This document shows positions 7,770 to 16,414 of a DNA stretch of 38,095 nt, piece after piece. The notes below the pieces were generated by a model, which was not told the origin of the DNA, made no database searches, and saw nothing but the letters and a program-made list of their open reading frames with translations. A program made the translations under genes and the position numbers. The stretch lies in contig JAFUGG010000047.1 in NCBI GenBank assembly GCA_017469525.1, positions 1 through 38,095 on the forward strand. The letters run 5' to 3'. Position 1 is the first letter of the stretch; the number at the start of each line of letters is the position of its first letter. This DNA is from Bacteroidaceae bacterium. GTDB taxonomy: Bacteria; Bacteroidota; Bacteroidia; Bacteroidales; Bacteroidaceae.

Positions 7770-10436
7770 TTATTTGTTTATATATTTCTTTCCGTTCTTA
7801 ATGAAGATGCCTTTCGGAAGTGTTGCCCATTTCCGTCCTTGCATATCGTAATAATCCTCGTTCGAGTTGTCGGGCGAGAGGCTTGGAGTCTCTATGCCGG
7901 TAAGGGTGCCTGCAAGGAATTGTTCAACGAAGACGCGCATCCAGTAGCCACCGACAACACTTCGGGCTTGGAACATTGCCTGACTACCACCGCTTGCATA
8001 GTGGTTGTCGCTGACAGGGACACGCGATTTGGTCTCGTTGATGTATTTCCATAGTGTGTTGATGAGCTTCGTTCTCTGTGCCTCTTGGTCTGCAAAGCCC
8101 ATGACCCACATCTGCCAGTCACTTTTGCAGAGGTCGCCTCGGCTATCAAGCGGCAGGCCGAATGTTCTCATCTTATAACTTGTGTAGAATGAGATTTCGG
8201 TTGTTCGAACATCCTGCATGATGTCCCATTCCCATATTTTGTCCCATACGAGATTGTACTTTGTACTCCATGTGTCGGCATTGGCTCCGAAGTTGAGCAG
8301 ATAGTGTCGGCCGCCAGTTGTGGAAAGGGCATTCCTTTTCCAAAATGTTGCCATATCCAGTGCTTTGGCTTTATATTCATCGGCCCCTTCTTCGTCGCCC
8401 AGCATACGGAGTATCTCGCTGTAGCTCATGACGCCCATGATGGCTTTGACGGCGAGGTTGGTATTGCGGGCACTGTGTCCCATGAAGTCGTCTGTGCAGA
8501 GTTGGTTGGCAGGGTCTTTGCCATTCTCGACCAGATAGTCGGCCCACTTGGTCATGTAGGGAAGATATTTGCGCAGGTAGTCGAGGTCGCCGTCAAGTTG
8601 GGCGATAATAGCAGCAAGCGTGAGCATGTTGCCGCTTTGCTCGACGGGCATGGTGCTGCCGCTGCCGTCGGAGGGATTGCCGTAGTGGTTGCCGTTGGCA
8701 AGGGGGTAGTGCCCGAGGTCGTGGTTAGGGAAGTCGTAGTTCCATTTGCCGAGTGCGCTGTATTCGAAGACGGGAGTTATCATAGCCTTGGCTAATGCAG
8801 GGGAGTACACCCAATAGAGCGGCTGCGATGGATAGGTGACGTCGAGCGTATTGATGAATCCGCCGGAGTTGTTCTCGCGGCTCATGAACATGAGGTTGCC
8901 TTTCGTGTCGAGGAAGAGCTTGTGGGCTGCATTTGTCTGACGATAGACAGCTGCCAGTATCTCAGCATACTTCTGCCCGCCCACTTCGTAGCCGTCGTTG
9001 TAGATTGTCAGGTCAGTATTCCGGCACTGCTGCATGATGTCGTCATAGTTTTCGTAGAGGTCTTGGAAGCGTGCTGTGATGTTGGTCCTGCCGTTGTTCG
9101 CCCAGTAGCCTTTGCGGTTGGAATTGAAGTACTGGATAGAGAAGGTGTCGTCATAGCCAATCATTGCAAATGCACGCTTACCTTCGTTCGTCACGATGCC
9201 GAGGCTGTCGTTGTAGACCATGCTGTAGTATGTGCCGACCTGATTGGTTCTGGTCTTGATGGCGCTGGTGACAGTGCCGTGGCTTGCAAACTCCCGCATC
9301 AGGTCGTCATGCTTGCCAAGCTTGAGGTTGTGGCCTTTCGCGTTGTCGTTGAACATGTACAGGTAGCCCCAGTCTATGATGTCGCCGGTATGAGAGAGAT
9401 AACTTTGAGTTTGATTGCCTGCATAGAGGTATTCGTAGCCATTGGATGTCTTGCGTCTGGTTGCTGCAGTTTGGCTAGTGTTGCGTATGGCCATCTCTGC
9501 GCTGGTCTGCAGATAGAGGCGTACATCGTGCTGTTGTCCGTCGTTGGGCTTAACTTGATATGAGATGTAGCTGATGGGTGTGGAGAAGAGCACAAGGTCG
9601 TCCATCACTTGTGGTGTAGTGAAGACGACGTCGAGGTCTATGCCTCCGCACTGGAAGGTGTAGTAGGTGCTCGTGGCATTGACGGTGCATGACTTCTGCT
9701 GTGCTTCTTCGAGTACGCTCAGGTAGATGCCCATATCGACATATGCGCCGCCGCTGGTGTTGTGGCAGTGACAGGCAAGCACGTTTTCACCTTCGTGGAG
9801 AAGGTTGCTGTTGATGCGTACTGCTGTTCCCGAGACATCCCAAGTCTCACCTGTTGAGACGACCTGTGTACCGTTGACGTACAGTTGGAAGACATCGTCG
9901 TGCTTGTACATCAGGTAGTAGATGGCATCGGGTTCCACCGTGTCGAGGGTGAAGGTGCGACGTACGTAGATGTCGGTGTTACTGCCTGTCCAAGGCGTCT
10001 TGACTGTCTTTTCGTAGCTGTCGTCGCTGCCGCCCCAGGGTGCTTCGCCGCTTTCCCAACTGCTATCGTCGTAGCCGATGCTGGTCCAAGCTCCACTGGG
10101 TTTACTGTTGACGTATTTGCCTGTCCATGCTTTCTCTGCAGCCAGGGGATAGATGCCCTCCATGCTTTCGCCCATGAAGCGATAGGCCTTGCCATCCACA
10201 TAGATGGCGCCGTTGAGGGGCTTCTTAGTGCCGTTCCAGTGTGTGACGCTGCCATCGTAGAGGTGGTCGTACTTGCTCCAGAGGCAGAAGAAGGGGTCAA
10301 CGGTGACGAGAGGCACGGCCGGAAGGCGGAGTGCATTTTGGTGGACGGGTGTGAAGAATTCGGGGTCCTGAGCCTTAATGCTCAGGATACCTGTCAGCGG
10401 AACGAGACAGAACAGAGATATAAACAATCTTTTCAT
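7770..10436 (-). CDS. DUF4965/DUF1793 'glutaminase A'-type secreted protein with inserted galactose-binding-like domain
   Basis: 888 residues from the ATG at 10436. A TTG nine codons upstream would start inside the -7 promoter box and is rejected. A signal peptide (about 1-22) is followed by the DUF4964-like N-terminus (LPAVPLVTVDPFFCLWSKYD), the DUF5127 and DUF4965 regions, and the six-hairpin DUF1793 region (with NTNLAVKAIMGV near residue 648). Fungal relatives were called glutaminase A; most bacterial members sit with glycan-degradation genes and their activity is unproven. Odd feature: about residues 102-237 form a separate beta-sandwich (SWESGEAPWGG..., FQLYVNGTQV, LLHEGENVLACHCHN) typical of galactose-binding-like modules. 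The C-terminus (YYDMQGRKW... GIFIKNGKKYINK) is a sorting-type tail. First gene of the operon with GH31 and MscS. Confidence 0.88.
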   Translation of the reverse strand: MKRLFISLFCLVPLTGILSIKAQDPEFFTPVHQNALRLPAVPLVTVDPFFCLWSKYDHLYDGSVTHWNGTKKPLNGAIYVDGKAYRFMGESMEGIYPLAAEKAWTGKYVNSKPSGAWTSIGYDDSSWESGEAPWGGSDDSYEKTVKTPWTGSNTDIYVRRTFTLDTVEPDAIYYLMYKHDDVFQLYVNGTQVVSTGETWDVSGTAVRINSNLLHEGENVLACHCHNTSGGAYVDMGIYLSVLEEAQQKSCTVNATSTYYTFQCGGIDLDVVFTTPQVMDDLVLFSTPISYISYQVKPNDGQQHDVRLYLQTSAEMAIRNTSQTAATRRKTSNGYEYLYAGNQTQSYLSHTGDIIDWGYLYMFNDNAKGHNLKLGKHDDLMREFASHGTVTSAIKTRTNQVGTYYSMVYNDSLGIVTNEGKRAFAMIGYDDTFSIQYFNSNRKGYWANNGRTNITARFQDLYENYDDIMQQCRNTDLTIYNDGYEVGGQKYAEILAAVYRQTNAAHKLFLDTKGNLMFMSRENNSGGFINTLDVTYPSQPLYWVYSPALAKAMITPVFEYSALGKWNYDFPNHDLGHYPLANGNHYGNPSDGSGSTMPVEQSGNMLTLAAIIAQLDGDLDYLRKYLPYMTKWADYLVENGKDPANQLCTDDFMGHSARNTNLAVKAIMGVMSYSEILRMLGDEEGADEYKAKALDMATFWKRNALSTTGGRHYLLNFGANADTWSTKYNLVWDKIWEWDIMQDVRTTEISFYTSYKMRTFGLPLDSRGDLCKSDWQMWVMGFADQEAQRTKLINTLWKYINETKSRVPVSDNHYASGGSQAMFQARSVVGGYWMRVFVEQFLAGTLTGIETPSLSPDNSNEDYYDMQGRKWATLPKGIFIKNGKKYINK

Positions 10437-10460
10437 AAAGCTTAATAGCGATTTGCCTTG

Positions 10461-10468
10461 CAAAGTTA
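10461..10468 (-). promoter_or_regulatory. -7 promoter box of the glutaminase-GH31-MscS operon
   Basis: On the minus strand it reads TAACTTTG followed by C, an exact TAnnTTTG match, 24-32 bp before the chosen ATG. It is the reason for rejecting the longer reading frame that begins at 10463. Confidence 0.7.
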
Positions 10469-10514
10469 CGAATAAAAATCTAAAGTGCGAAGTAAAAGAC
10501 TAAAAATTAGGCTG

Positions 10515-10871
10515 TCAGAGGATAATCTTGTCTGTAACCACTTCGTTGAAGTGTTCCAGCGACCATTTAATCAGAGAGTCCACCGAAGGCATGAGCGACC
10601 TGCCTGTCTCTGTCAGACGGTACTCTACGCGAGGCGGTACTTCGGGAAAGACTTTGCGGCTCACGAGGTTGCTGTGCTCCAGGTTCTTCAGTGTGGAGGA
10701 GAGCATCTTCTGCGAGCAGTCGGCCATCTGACGCCGCAGTTCGTTGAAGCGGAGCGTGCCTGTCTCGCTAGAATGGAGCGTGTAGAGCACGAGCATCGAC
10801 CACTTGTCGCTGAAGCGGCTGATGACCTGCCGGATGGGGCAGCCCAGGTACTGAATATTCACATTTTCCAT
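10515..10871 (-). CDS. HxlR-family winged-helix transcriptional regulator
   Basis: 118 residues from the ATG at 10871 (MENVNIQYLGCPIRQ). An in-frame ATG at 10916 lies upstream of the promoter box at 10894-10901 and is rejected. Family hallmarks: the early Cys of CPIRQ, the helix FSDKWSMLVLYTL, RFNELRRQM, the recognition helix CSQKMLSSTLKNLE, and the wing RVEYRLTETGRSL. HxlR proteins are small dimeric regulators of stress-detoxification genes, some sensing electrophiles through the N-terminal Cys. It is divergent from a cupin gene that starts 612 bp away; control of that gene is plausible inference. Confidence 0.93.
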   Translation of the reverse strand: MENVNIQYLGCPIRQVISRFSDKWSMLVLYTLHSSETGTLRFNELRRQMADCSQKMLSSTLKNLEHSNLVSRKVFPEVPPRVEYRLTETGRSLMPSVDSLIKWSLEHFNEVVTDKIIL

Positions 10872-10893
10872 AATAACTTGCTTTTTGACTCGG

Positions 10894-10901
10894 CAAAGGT
10901 A
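10894..10901 (-). promoter_or_regulatory. -7 promoter box of the HxlR-type regulator
   Basis: On the minus strand it reads TACCTTTG, with TTTTGG about 19 bp upstream as the -33 element. It leaves a leader of about 20 nt before the ATG at 10871. Confidence 0.7.
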
Positions 10902-11117
10902 TAAATAAGTTACCACATTACCAAAAGATACTTTAGTTTTTCGTAAAAACTTAATGTTTTTAAGCTTCGAGAATCATAGAGATGGGTAAAACAGGTAATT
11001 ATGCGAATATAGTAAGGGGACTTGCCCCCCTTTTCCGGCACTCAGAATGGCCCGATTCGACACTCCTTTTTGCCCGAAATCCTAAGTTGCTCAGGCAGAG
11101 ATATTACGCCAAAGAGT

Positions 11118-11205
11118 TTGCACATACATGTAGATGCAATTGCATGTACATGTATGTGCAATTGCATGTACATGTATGTGCAATTGCATCTACATGTATG
11201 TGCAA
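11118..11205. repeat. Array of four tandem 22-bp palindromes (array B)
   Basis: Units at 11118-11139, 11140-11161, 11162-11183 and 11184-11205 follow the same consensus as array A (TTGCA-n2-TACATGTA-n2-TGCAA) with no spacers. Units 2 and 3 are identical to each other, and unit 4 is identical to unit 3 of array A. The array lies in the 612-bp gap between the divergent HxlR and cupin genes, about 230 bp upstream of the cupin promoter. Sequences flanking the two arrays are not similar beyond the first bases. Confidence 0.9.
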
Positions 11206-11433
11206 ACAACTCGGCACGCCGGGTTGGGCTGGCGAGGCAAGAAATATGGGGGCTTCCGCCTGCGCCTTGTCCCCTATTAATATATATATGGTATAGTCTT
11301 CCAGACTTACTCCGGAAACTTCAGTTAATGTTTGTTAAGATGCATTTGCATTTTTGCCTAATCTGCGCAATTCCTACCTTTTGGTAACTATCTTCCCGAA
11401 AGGTGCCTTCTTGCAGGGGTGTCTTTATTGTCG

Positions 11434-11441
11434 TACCTTTG
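11434..11441 (+). promoter_or_regulatory. -7 promoter box of the cupin gene
   Basis: TACCTTTG followed by C, an exact consensus match, giving a leader of about 35-40 nt before the ATG at 11484. Confidence 0.7.
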
Positions 11442-11483
11442 CACCGTCGAAAACAAATTTATTAATGATAAAACAAAAACATC

Positions 11484-11939
11484 ATGAGAAAGATTGAGAC
11501 AATTAAGGCTGGCAAGAACTTTGCCGCAGTGAGTGTGGGAAAAGTGAATGAGATTATCGAACACGAGCTTCCGATGGGCCCCGACTTCATCATTCAGGGC
11601 AAGGTGTTCGTGGGCCAGGCTGTCGGTGCTACGGGCAGCGAGCTGTCCTTCCAGACGCTTGTGCCCGGTCAGGACAGCGGTTTCCTGCACACGCACAAGA
11701 CGCACGAGGAGCTCTACATCATCCTGAAGGGAGAGGGGCAGTATCAGGTGGACGGCGAAATCTTCCCTGTCGGCGAGGGCACCATCGTCCGTGTTTCGCC
11801 CGACGGAAAGCGTGCCTTGAAGAATACCGGAGACGAGAACCTGACGATGCTCTGCATCCAGTACAAGGCTAATGCCTTCACCGAAGCCGACAGCCCAATG
11901 ACCGACGGCGTCATCCTGCAGGAAGAACTGAAGTGGTAA
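11484..11939 (+). CDS. Single-domain cupin protein
   Basis: 151 residues, no signal peptide, so cytoplasmic. The conserved cupin barrel covers about residues 45-130. Cupin motif 1 is PGQDSGFLHTHKTHEELYII, with metal-ligand candidates His70, His72 and Glu76; motif 2 is FPVGEGTIVRVSPDGKRALKN, where the usual final His ligand is not obvious (a Lys-Arg-Ala sequence is present). The substrate cannot be assigned; small cupins of this kind include isomerases, dioxygenases and quercetinase-like proteins. Divergent from an HxlR regulator and convergent with the efflux operon (19 bp between stop codons), so it is its own transcription unit. Confidence 0.85.
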   Translation: MRKIETIKAGKNFAAVSVGKVNEIIEHELPMGPDFIIQGKVFVGQAVGATGSELSFQTLVPGQDSGFLHTHKTHEELYIILKGEGQYQVDGEIFPVGEGTIVRVSPDGKRALKNTGDENLTMLCIQYKANAFTEADSPMTDGVILQEELKW

Positions 11940-11958
11940 GCCCGATGTAAAAACCTGT

Positions 11959-13311
11959 TTACTGTGCCTTGCGGCGATAGTCGGCCAGTGCTATCTGATA
12001 GTTTGCCTTAGCTTGGGCGAGGTTGTTCTGTGCTTGACGATTGAGCGTCTCGGCATCGAGCAGGTCGGTCAGGGTGCATGTGCTCATGCGATACTGGTCG
12101 GTACTCATGCGCAGGTTCTCGGCTGCCTCGTCGCAACTGGCCTGAGCTATCTGGGTCTGCTTGTAGGCTTCCTGCAGGTTTGTCCACGCCCGTTCGATGT
12201 CAATCTGCAGCATCTGGCGAGCATTCTCGCGGTCGTTTTGTGCCTGCTGAAGTTTAATTTTCTGCCGTTTCATCGCATAATTTCCACCCCACCAGTCACT
12301 GATAGGGATGGCAAGAGTGCCAAAGACGAGCCCGTTGTTCATGTTTGTGTGCATGTACGACTTGACGCCATCGGAGAAACCGCCAAGGCCTGTGTGATAG
12401 CCAGCCAGCCCCACGGCCAGATGAGGCAGGTACTTGCCGCGCTCCATCTTCACCTGAAGCTCCTGTGCCTCGACTGCCTTGCCCAGCAGTTGCAGCTCCT
12501 CGCGGTGGTCGGGTGACAGTCCAAGCTGTCCTGCCACTGCCTCGATAGGCTGTTCCAACGTCTTATCTTCCAGTACGATGTCAAAGTCTTTGTCCGCCAA
12601 GGCAGGCTCGATGCCTATTTGCTGAGCGAGCAAGAGACGCAGCACGTGGTCGGCATTTTCCAACTTGAGACGGTTGCTGGAGAGTTCCTGCTGGCGCAGG
12701 CGAACCTTCAGTAGCGAGTTGCGTGTCGTTACGCCTGCCCTCAGGAAGTTCTCAACCTGCTCCATTACAGCCTCCACTTGCTTCTCGGCAGCATCCAGAG
12801 TGCTCATATTGTACCGAACCTGAGCCAGTTGCCAGTAACATTCCGTCACCTTCTGCACCACTTCCTTCTCGGTGAGTTGGTGCTTCAATGCCATTACGTC
12901 CTCCTGAACCCTGGCAAGCTTGTTGCCATTCACGATTTGTCCGCCGTGGAAGAGGGGTTGTATGAGTGTGGCAGAGATAGCGTAGGCACGGTTGAACTCG
13001 CTGACACTGAATGGCTGACCAATCAGTGGGATGAACTGCTCGCTGAGTGCTGCTATCTCCTGCGGATAGGTGCCATCGGCCTTGACCATCTCGTCGAACA
13101 TCCGGAAGGCCATGACGTTGGCACTGATGCGAGGGAAGTAGTTGGTGAAAGCCTCCTTCTTCTGCATGGAGGCAGCCTCTGTTTCGAGGACTGCATTACG
13201 CAGTTCGTGGTTGTACGTGCGTGCCCTTTCAAGGCATTGTTCCAGGGTCAGCTTCTGGGCAGAAACACTCATACTGACCAACATCAGGATATAAAAAATG
13301 TGCGATTTCAT
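11959..13311 (-). CDS. TolC-family outer-membrane efflux protein
   Basis: 450 residues with a Sec signal peptide (1-18, ending SVSAQ). Two internally repeated outer-membrane-efflux halves each start with an alpha-helical barrel repeat (LTLEQCLERARTYNHELRNA and the second half beginning LGLSPDHREELQLLGKAVEAQ). The C-terminus ends DLLDAETLNRQAQNNLAQAKANYQIALADY, a signature of TolC-like channels. It forms the outer-membrane exit duct for the adaptor and RND pump encoded just upstream. The start codon lies 8 bp after the stop of the pump gene, so all three are one operon. Substrates unknown. Confidence 0.94.
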   Translation of the reverse strand: MKSHIFYILMLVSMSVSAQKLTLEQCLERARTYNHELRNAVLETEAASMQKKEAFTNYFPRISANVMAFRMFDEMVKADGTYPQEIAALSEQFIPLIGQPFSVSEFNRAYAISATLIQPLFHGGQIVNGNKLARVQEDVMALKHQLTEKEVVQKVTECYWQLAQVRYNMSTLDAAEKQVEAVMEQVENFLRAGVTTRNSLLKVRLRQQELSSNRLKLENADHVLRLLLAQQIGIEPALADKDFDIVLEDKTLEQPIEAVAGQLGLSPDHREELQLLGKAVEAQELQVKMERGKYLPHLAVGLAGYHTGLGGFSDGVKSYMHTNMNNGLVFGTLAIPISDWWGGNYAMKRQKIKLQQAQNDRENARQMLQIDIERAWTNLQEAYKQTQIAQASCDEAAENLRMSTDQYRMSTCTLTDLLDAETLNRQAQNNLAQAKANYQIALADYRRKAQ

Positions 13312-13319
13312 CGGATATT

Positions 13320-16300
13320 TTAAGATTCGGGAAGTGGTTCTTTACTCAGTTTCCAATAAACAACGGGTAGCACCGTGACGACCAGGATGAGTGTGCCGAT
13401 GCCTCCGGCGAAGATGGTGATGCCCACCGGCATCCAGAACGAAGATTTGCCCAATATCATGGGAATGACTCCGACGGCAGTAGTAGCGGTCGTCAGGAAG
13501 ATAGGCACCATGCGTCGGCGTCCGGCATCAAAGGCAGCGTCGTGAACAGACATGCCCTCTGCAATCTTCTGGTCGGCATGTTCGAAGATGAGGATTTCGT
13601 TTCGCATGATAATGCCCATCAGCGTGATGAATCCGAACAGGCTGGTCAGGCCCAAGGTGATGTCGGCGATGCCCAGACCTATCATGGCTCCCGGCACGGA
13701 AAGCGCAATGGCAGCCATGCAGAGGCCTGTCAGTCCGAAGCGACGGAAGTTGAACAGTAGGAAGAAGAAAATGATGACCAAGGCGATGCCGATGCCCCAT
13801 GCCACTTCAGGCACAGTCTCGAGGTTCTTCTCCGGCTCGCCTCCAATCTCGGCGCGAACGCCTGCTGGAAGCGTAAAGTCGTTCTCCAGGATGTCCTTCA
13901 CGCGGTTCTGTACTGTGGCAGCCAGTACGCCACGCTTGTTCTCCGCCGTCACCGTGATGCAACGCTCGCCATTTCTGTGGATGATGTTCGTAGGCATCCA
14001 ACGCGTCTTGACGTCAGCCACTTGTCGCAGGGGAATGCTGCTTAGGGGTTGAGACATGGGTGTGACGTAGAGGTTCTCGATGTCGCTGATGCGCATCTGT
14101 TCGGTTTGCTTGTCGCGAAGCACAACAGGTACCTCGTAGTTGCCTTCCCAGATGGAAGCCACCTGTGTTTTGCCCGTCTGCAAGGCAAGTTGCAGCTCTG
14201 CCATCGTGCGTGTGATGCCAAGTTGGGGAGCCGTGACAGGGTCGAGCGCGATGTCAACGATTGGCGACGGCTGGTCGTAGTCCGTATGCACCCACTCCAG
14301 TTCTGGCATCTGCCGCATCCGTTCCATCAAGCGGTCGGCAGCAAGCTGAATGCTGTCCAGGTCGTTGCCATAGAAGCGGTATTCGTATGTGGGAACAGGC
14401 AGGTAGTCCATCTGCTTGAAGCGGACGTATGCGCCGGGCCAATTGTTACTCAAGCGGGGAGCGTACTCATTGAGCATCTCGAAGGTCGTCTCGATGCTGG
14501 TGGTATTAATGATGAGCTGTGCAAAGTTCTTGCCCCCCAGCTGTGGCTCATAGCATGTGTGGAAACGTGGCGAACTGCAACCCATGAAGGTGGTGACGCT
14601 CGTGACGCGCTCATCTTTGGCAAGCGAATCGCGCAGAGCTTCGGTGATGGCTTTTGTTTCTTCCAGTCCGGCACTGTTCGGAAGGAACACTTCGCAAGCG
14701 AATTGGTTGCGGTCGGCAAAGGGGAACTGGCGCAGCTTCAGCGTGGGGAAGATGAGAGAGGTGAGGACGACAAGCACGACGCTGCTACATATCGTCAGCC
14801 ACGGATGCTTGAATGTCCACTTGAGAGCCACTTCATAGATGTCCTGAACCCAGTCGGTGATGTCGCGCTTGTCGGGGTTCTTCTGCTTTGCCTTCTTTAT
14901 GAGGCGGACGTTCAGTGCAGGGATGATGCAGGCCGCTACTGCCAGGCTGACCATCAGGCAGATGGTGATGGTGGCGGGGAAATAGCCGATGACGTCGCCT
15001 GCCTCGCCCGTCATCGTGAAGAGAATAGGGTAGAAGATGGCGCAGATGCACACCGTGGCGAGCAGCATCGGCATGAAATATTGCTTGACAGACATGATGG
15101 CTGCCTCCTTGCGCTCCATGCCGTTGCCTATATATTCCAGGTATCCGTCGATGACAACGATGCTGTTGTCCACTATCATGCCGAGCACGACGATGAGCGA
15201 GGCCAGCGTGATGATGTTCAGCGGAATGCCCAGGATGTACATGATGCCCACGCTGATGAATGTGGAGAGCGGGATGGTGATGGCTGCAACAATGGCGCTG
15301 CGGATGGGGAAGAGCAGCATCATGACCAGTATGATGACTGCCATCGACTCAATGAGATTGATGAGGAAGTCGGTGACGCTTGCCTCTACGACTTTCGGCT
15401 GGTCGGTGATGCGCAGTACATCCACGTCGGCGGGCAGGTATTCCTGCCGGAAGGTGTCGATGACCTTGTTGACTTCTTCGCCATAATGAACGATGTTGTT
15501 GCCTTCGGTCATCTCGAGGGAGAGCAGGACGCAACGTTTGCCGCCTGATTCAATATAGCTGTCGCTGGTGTCGTACTCACGCTTGACTTCTGCAATGTCG
15601 CGCACTCTGACCACTCGACCTGTGGCGTCGGAGAAGATGATGTGGTCCATCACTTCCTGTTCCGTGTGCCGTGTCGTGGCAAGATGTATGGGGATGTTTG
15701 TGGAGGCGGTGCTGACGCTACCGCTCAGGGTAGTGAGACCTTCGTTGGAGAGCGCAGAGATGAGTGCCGACTGGCCGATGCCGTAGGCGGCAAGCCTTTC
15801 GCGGTCCACGTAGATGCTCAGTTGTTCTTTCTTCTCGCCGTACTGCCGCACGTTGCTGACACTCTTGATGCGACGCAGGCGGTCGGCCAGTTCGTCGCTG
15901 TATTCCTGCAGTTCCCGATAGGAACGTTCATTGCTTTCGAGCGTGATGAGCAAGGCCGATGCGTCGCCGAAGTCGTCCTTGACGACGAGTGCCACCACGC
16001 CGCTTGGCAGCTGGCTCTTGTAGGCATTGACGCCATGCTTCACCTTGTTCCAGATGGGTGCAAGGTTGGTGAGTTTTGCGTCGAAGAAGACTTTCATGAA
16101 GCACATGCCGTTCATGCTCTGCGTAGTCGTTTTGTTGCGGTCCACCTCCTTGAAGGTGAAGACGTAGCGTTCCAGCGGCCGTGCCACTTGTGCCTCTATC
16201 TCTTCGCTCGTCGCTCCGGGCATGACGGCTACGATGACGCCCATTCGAATCGTGAAAGGAGGGAATTCGTCCTTCGACATCTGTTCGAGGCCGTAGAAGC

Positions 16301-16391
16301 CGAATCCCAGCAGGATGGCCGTGATGAGTGCTGTGATGCCCCAGTTCTTGAGAGGCCAGGCTGCCCAGTGATTGTTCAGTTTGGAGTTCAT
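13320..16391 (-). CDS. RND-superfamily efflux pump, inner-membrane permease
   Basis: 1023 residues with the duplicated RND plan: membrane span, large periplasmic loop, six-span bundle, repeated twice. It begins with a predicted first span (ITALITAILLGFGFYGLEQM). In the TM4 region the usual AcrB pair Asp-Asp appears as Asp-Asn (MIVDNSIVVIDGYLEY). In the second half the position of the AcrB proton-relay Lys is Arg (GIIMRNEILIFEHAD). Those residues are central to proton coupling in AcrB, so this is a divergent subfamily rather than a classical AcrB. It exports substrates from periplasm or inner membrane through the TolC partner. The adaptor gene ends 23 bp upstream. Confidence 0.92.
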   Translation of the reverse strand: MNSKLNNHWAAWPLKNWGITALITAILLGFGFYGLEQMSKDEFPPFTIRMGVIVAVMPGATSEEIEAQVARPLERYVFTFKEVDRNKTTTQSMNGMCFMKVFFDAKLTNLAPIWNKVKHGVNAYKSQLPSGVVALVVKDDFGDASALLITLESNERSYRELQEYSDELADRLRRIKSVSNVRQYGEKKEQLSIYVDRERLAAYGIGQSALISALSNEGLTTLSGSVSTASTNIPIHLATTRHTEQEVMDHIIFSDATGRVVRVRDIAEVKREYDTSDSYIESGGKRCVLLSLEMTEGNNIVHYGEEVNKVIDTFRQEYLPADVDVLRITDQPKVVEASVTDFLINLIESMAVIILVMMLLFPIRSAIVAAITIPLSTFISVGIMYILGIPLNIITLASLIVVLGMIVDNSIVVIDGYLEYIGNGMERKEAAIMSVKQYFMPMLLATVCICAIFYPILFTMTGEAGDVIGYFPATITICLMVSLAVAACIIPALNVRLIKKAKQKNPDKRDITDWVQDIYEVALKWTFKHPWLTICSSVVLVVLTSLIFPTLKLRQFPFADRNQFACEVFLPNSAGLEETKAITEALRDSLAKDERVTSVTTFMGCSSPRFHTCYEPQLGGKNFAQLIINTTSIETTFEMLNEYAPRLSNNWPGAYVRFKQMDYLPVPTYEYRFYGNDLDSIQLAADRLMERMRQMPELEWVHTDYDQPSPIVDIALDPVTAPQLGITRTMAELQLALQTGKTQVASIWEGNYEVPVVLRDKQTEQMRISDIENLYVTPMSQPLSSIPLRQVADVKTRWMPTNIIHRNGERCITVTAENKRGVLAATVQNRVKDILENDFTLPAGVRAEIGGEPEKNLETVPEVAWGIGIALVIIFFFLLFNFRRFGLTGLCMAAIALSVPGAMIGLGIADITLGLTSLFGFITLMGIIMRNEILIFEHADQKIAEGMSVHDAAFDAGRRRMVPIFLTTATTAVGVIPMILGKSSFWMPVGITIFAGGIGTLILVVTVLPVVYWKLSKEPLPES

Positions 16392-16414
16392 AGTTGTGAG
16401 TTCACGGTTAATCC

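Noticed and set aside
14049..15548. 499-residue open frame opposite the RND gene
   Set aside because: Low-complexity Asp/His/Arg composition typical of an antisense shadow.
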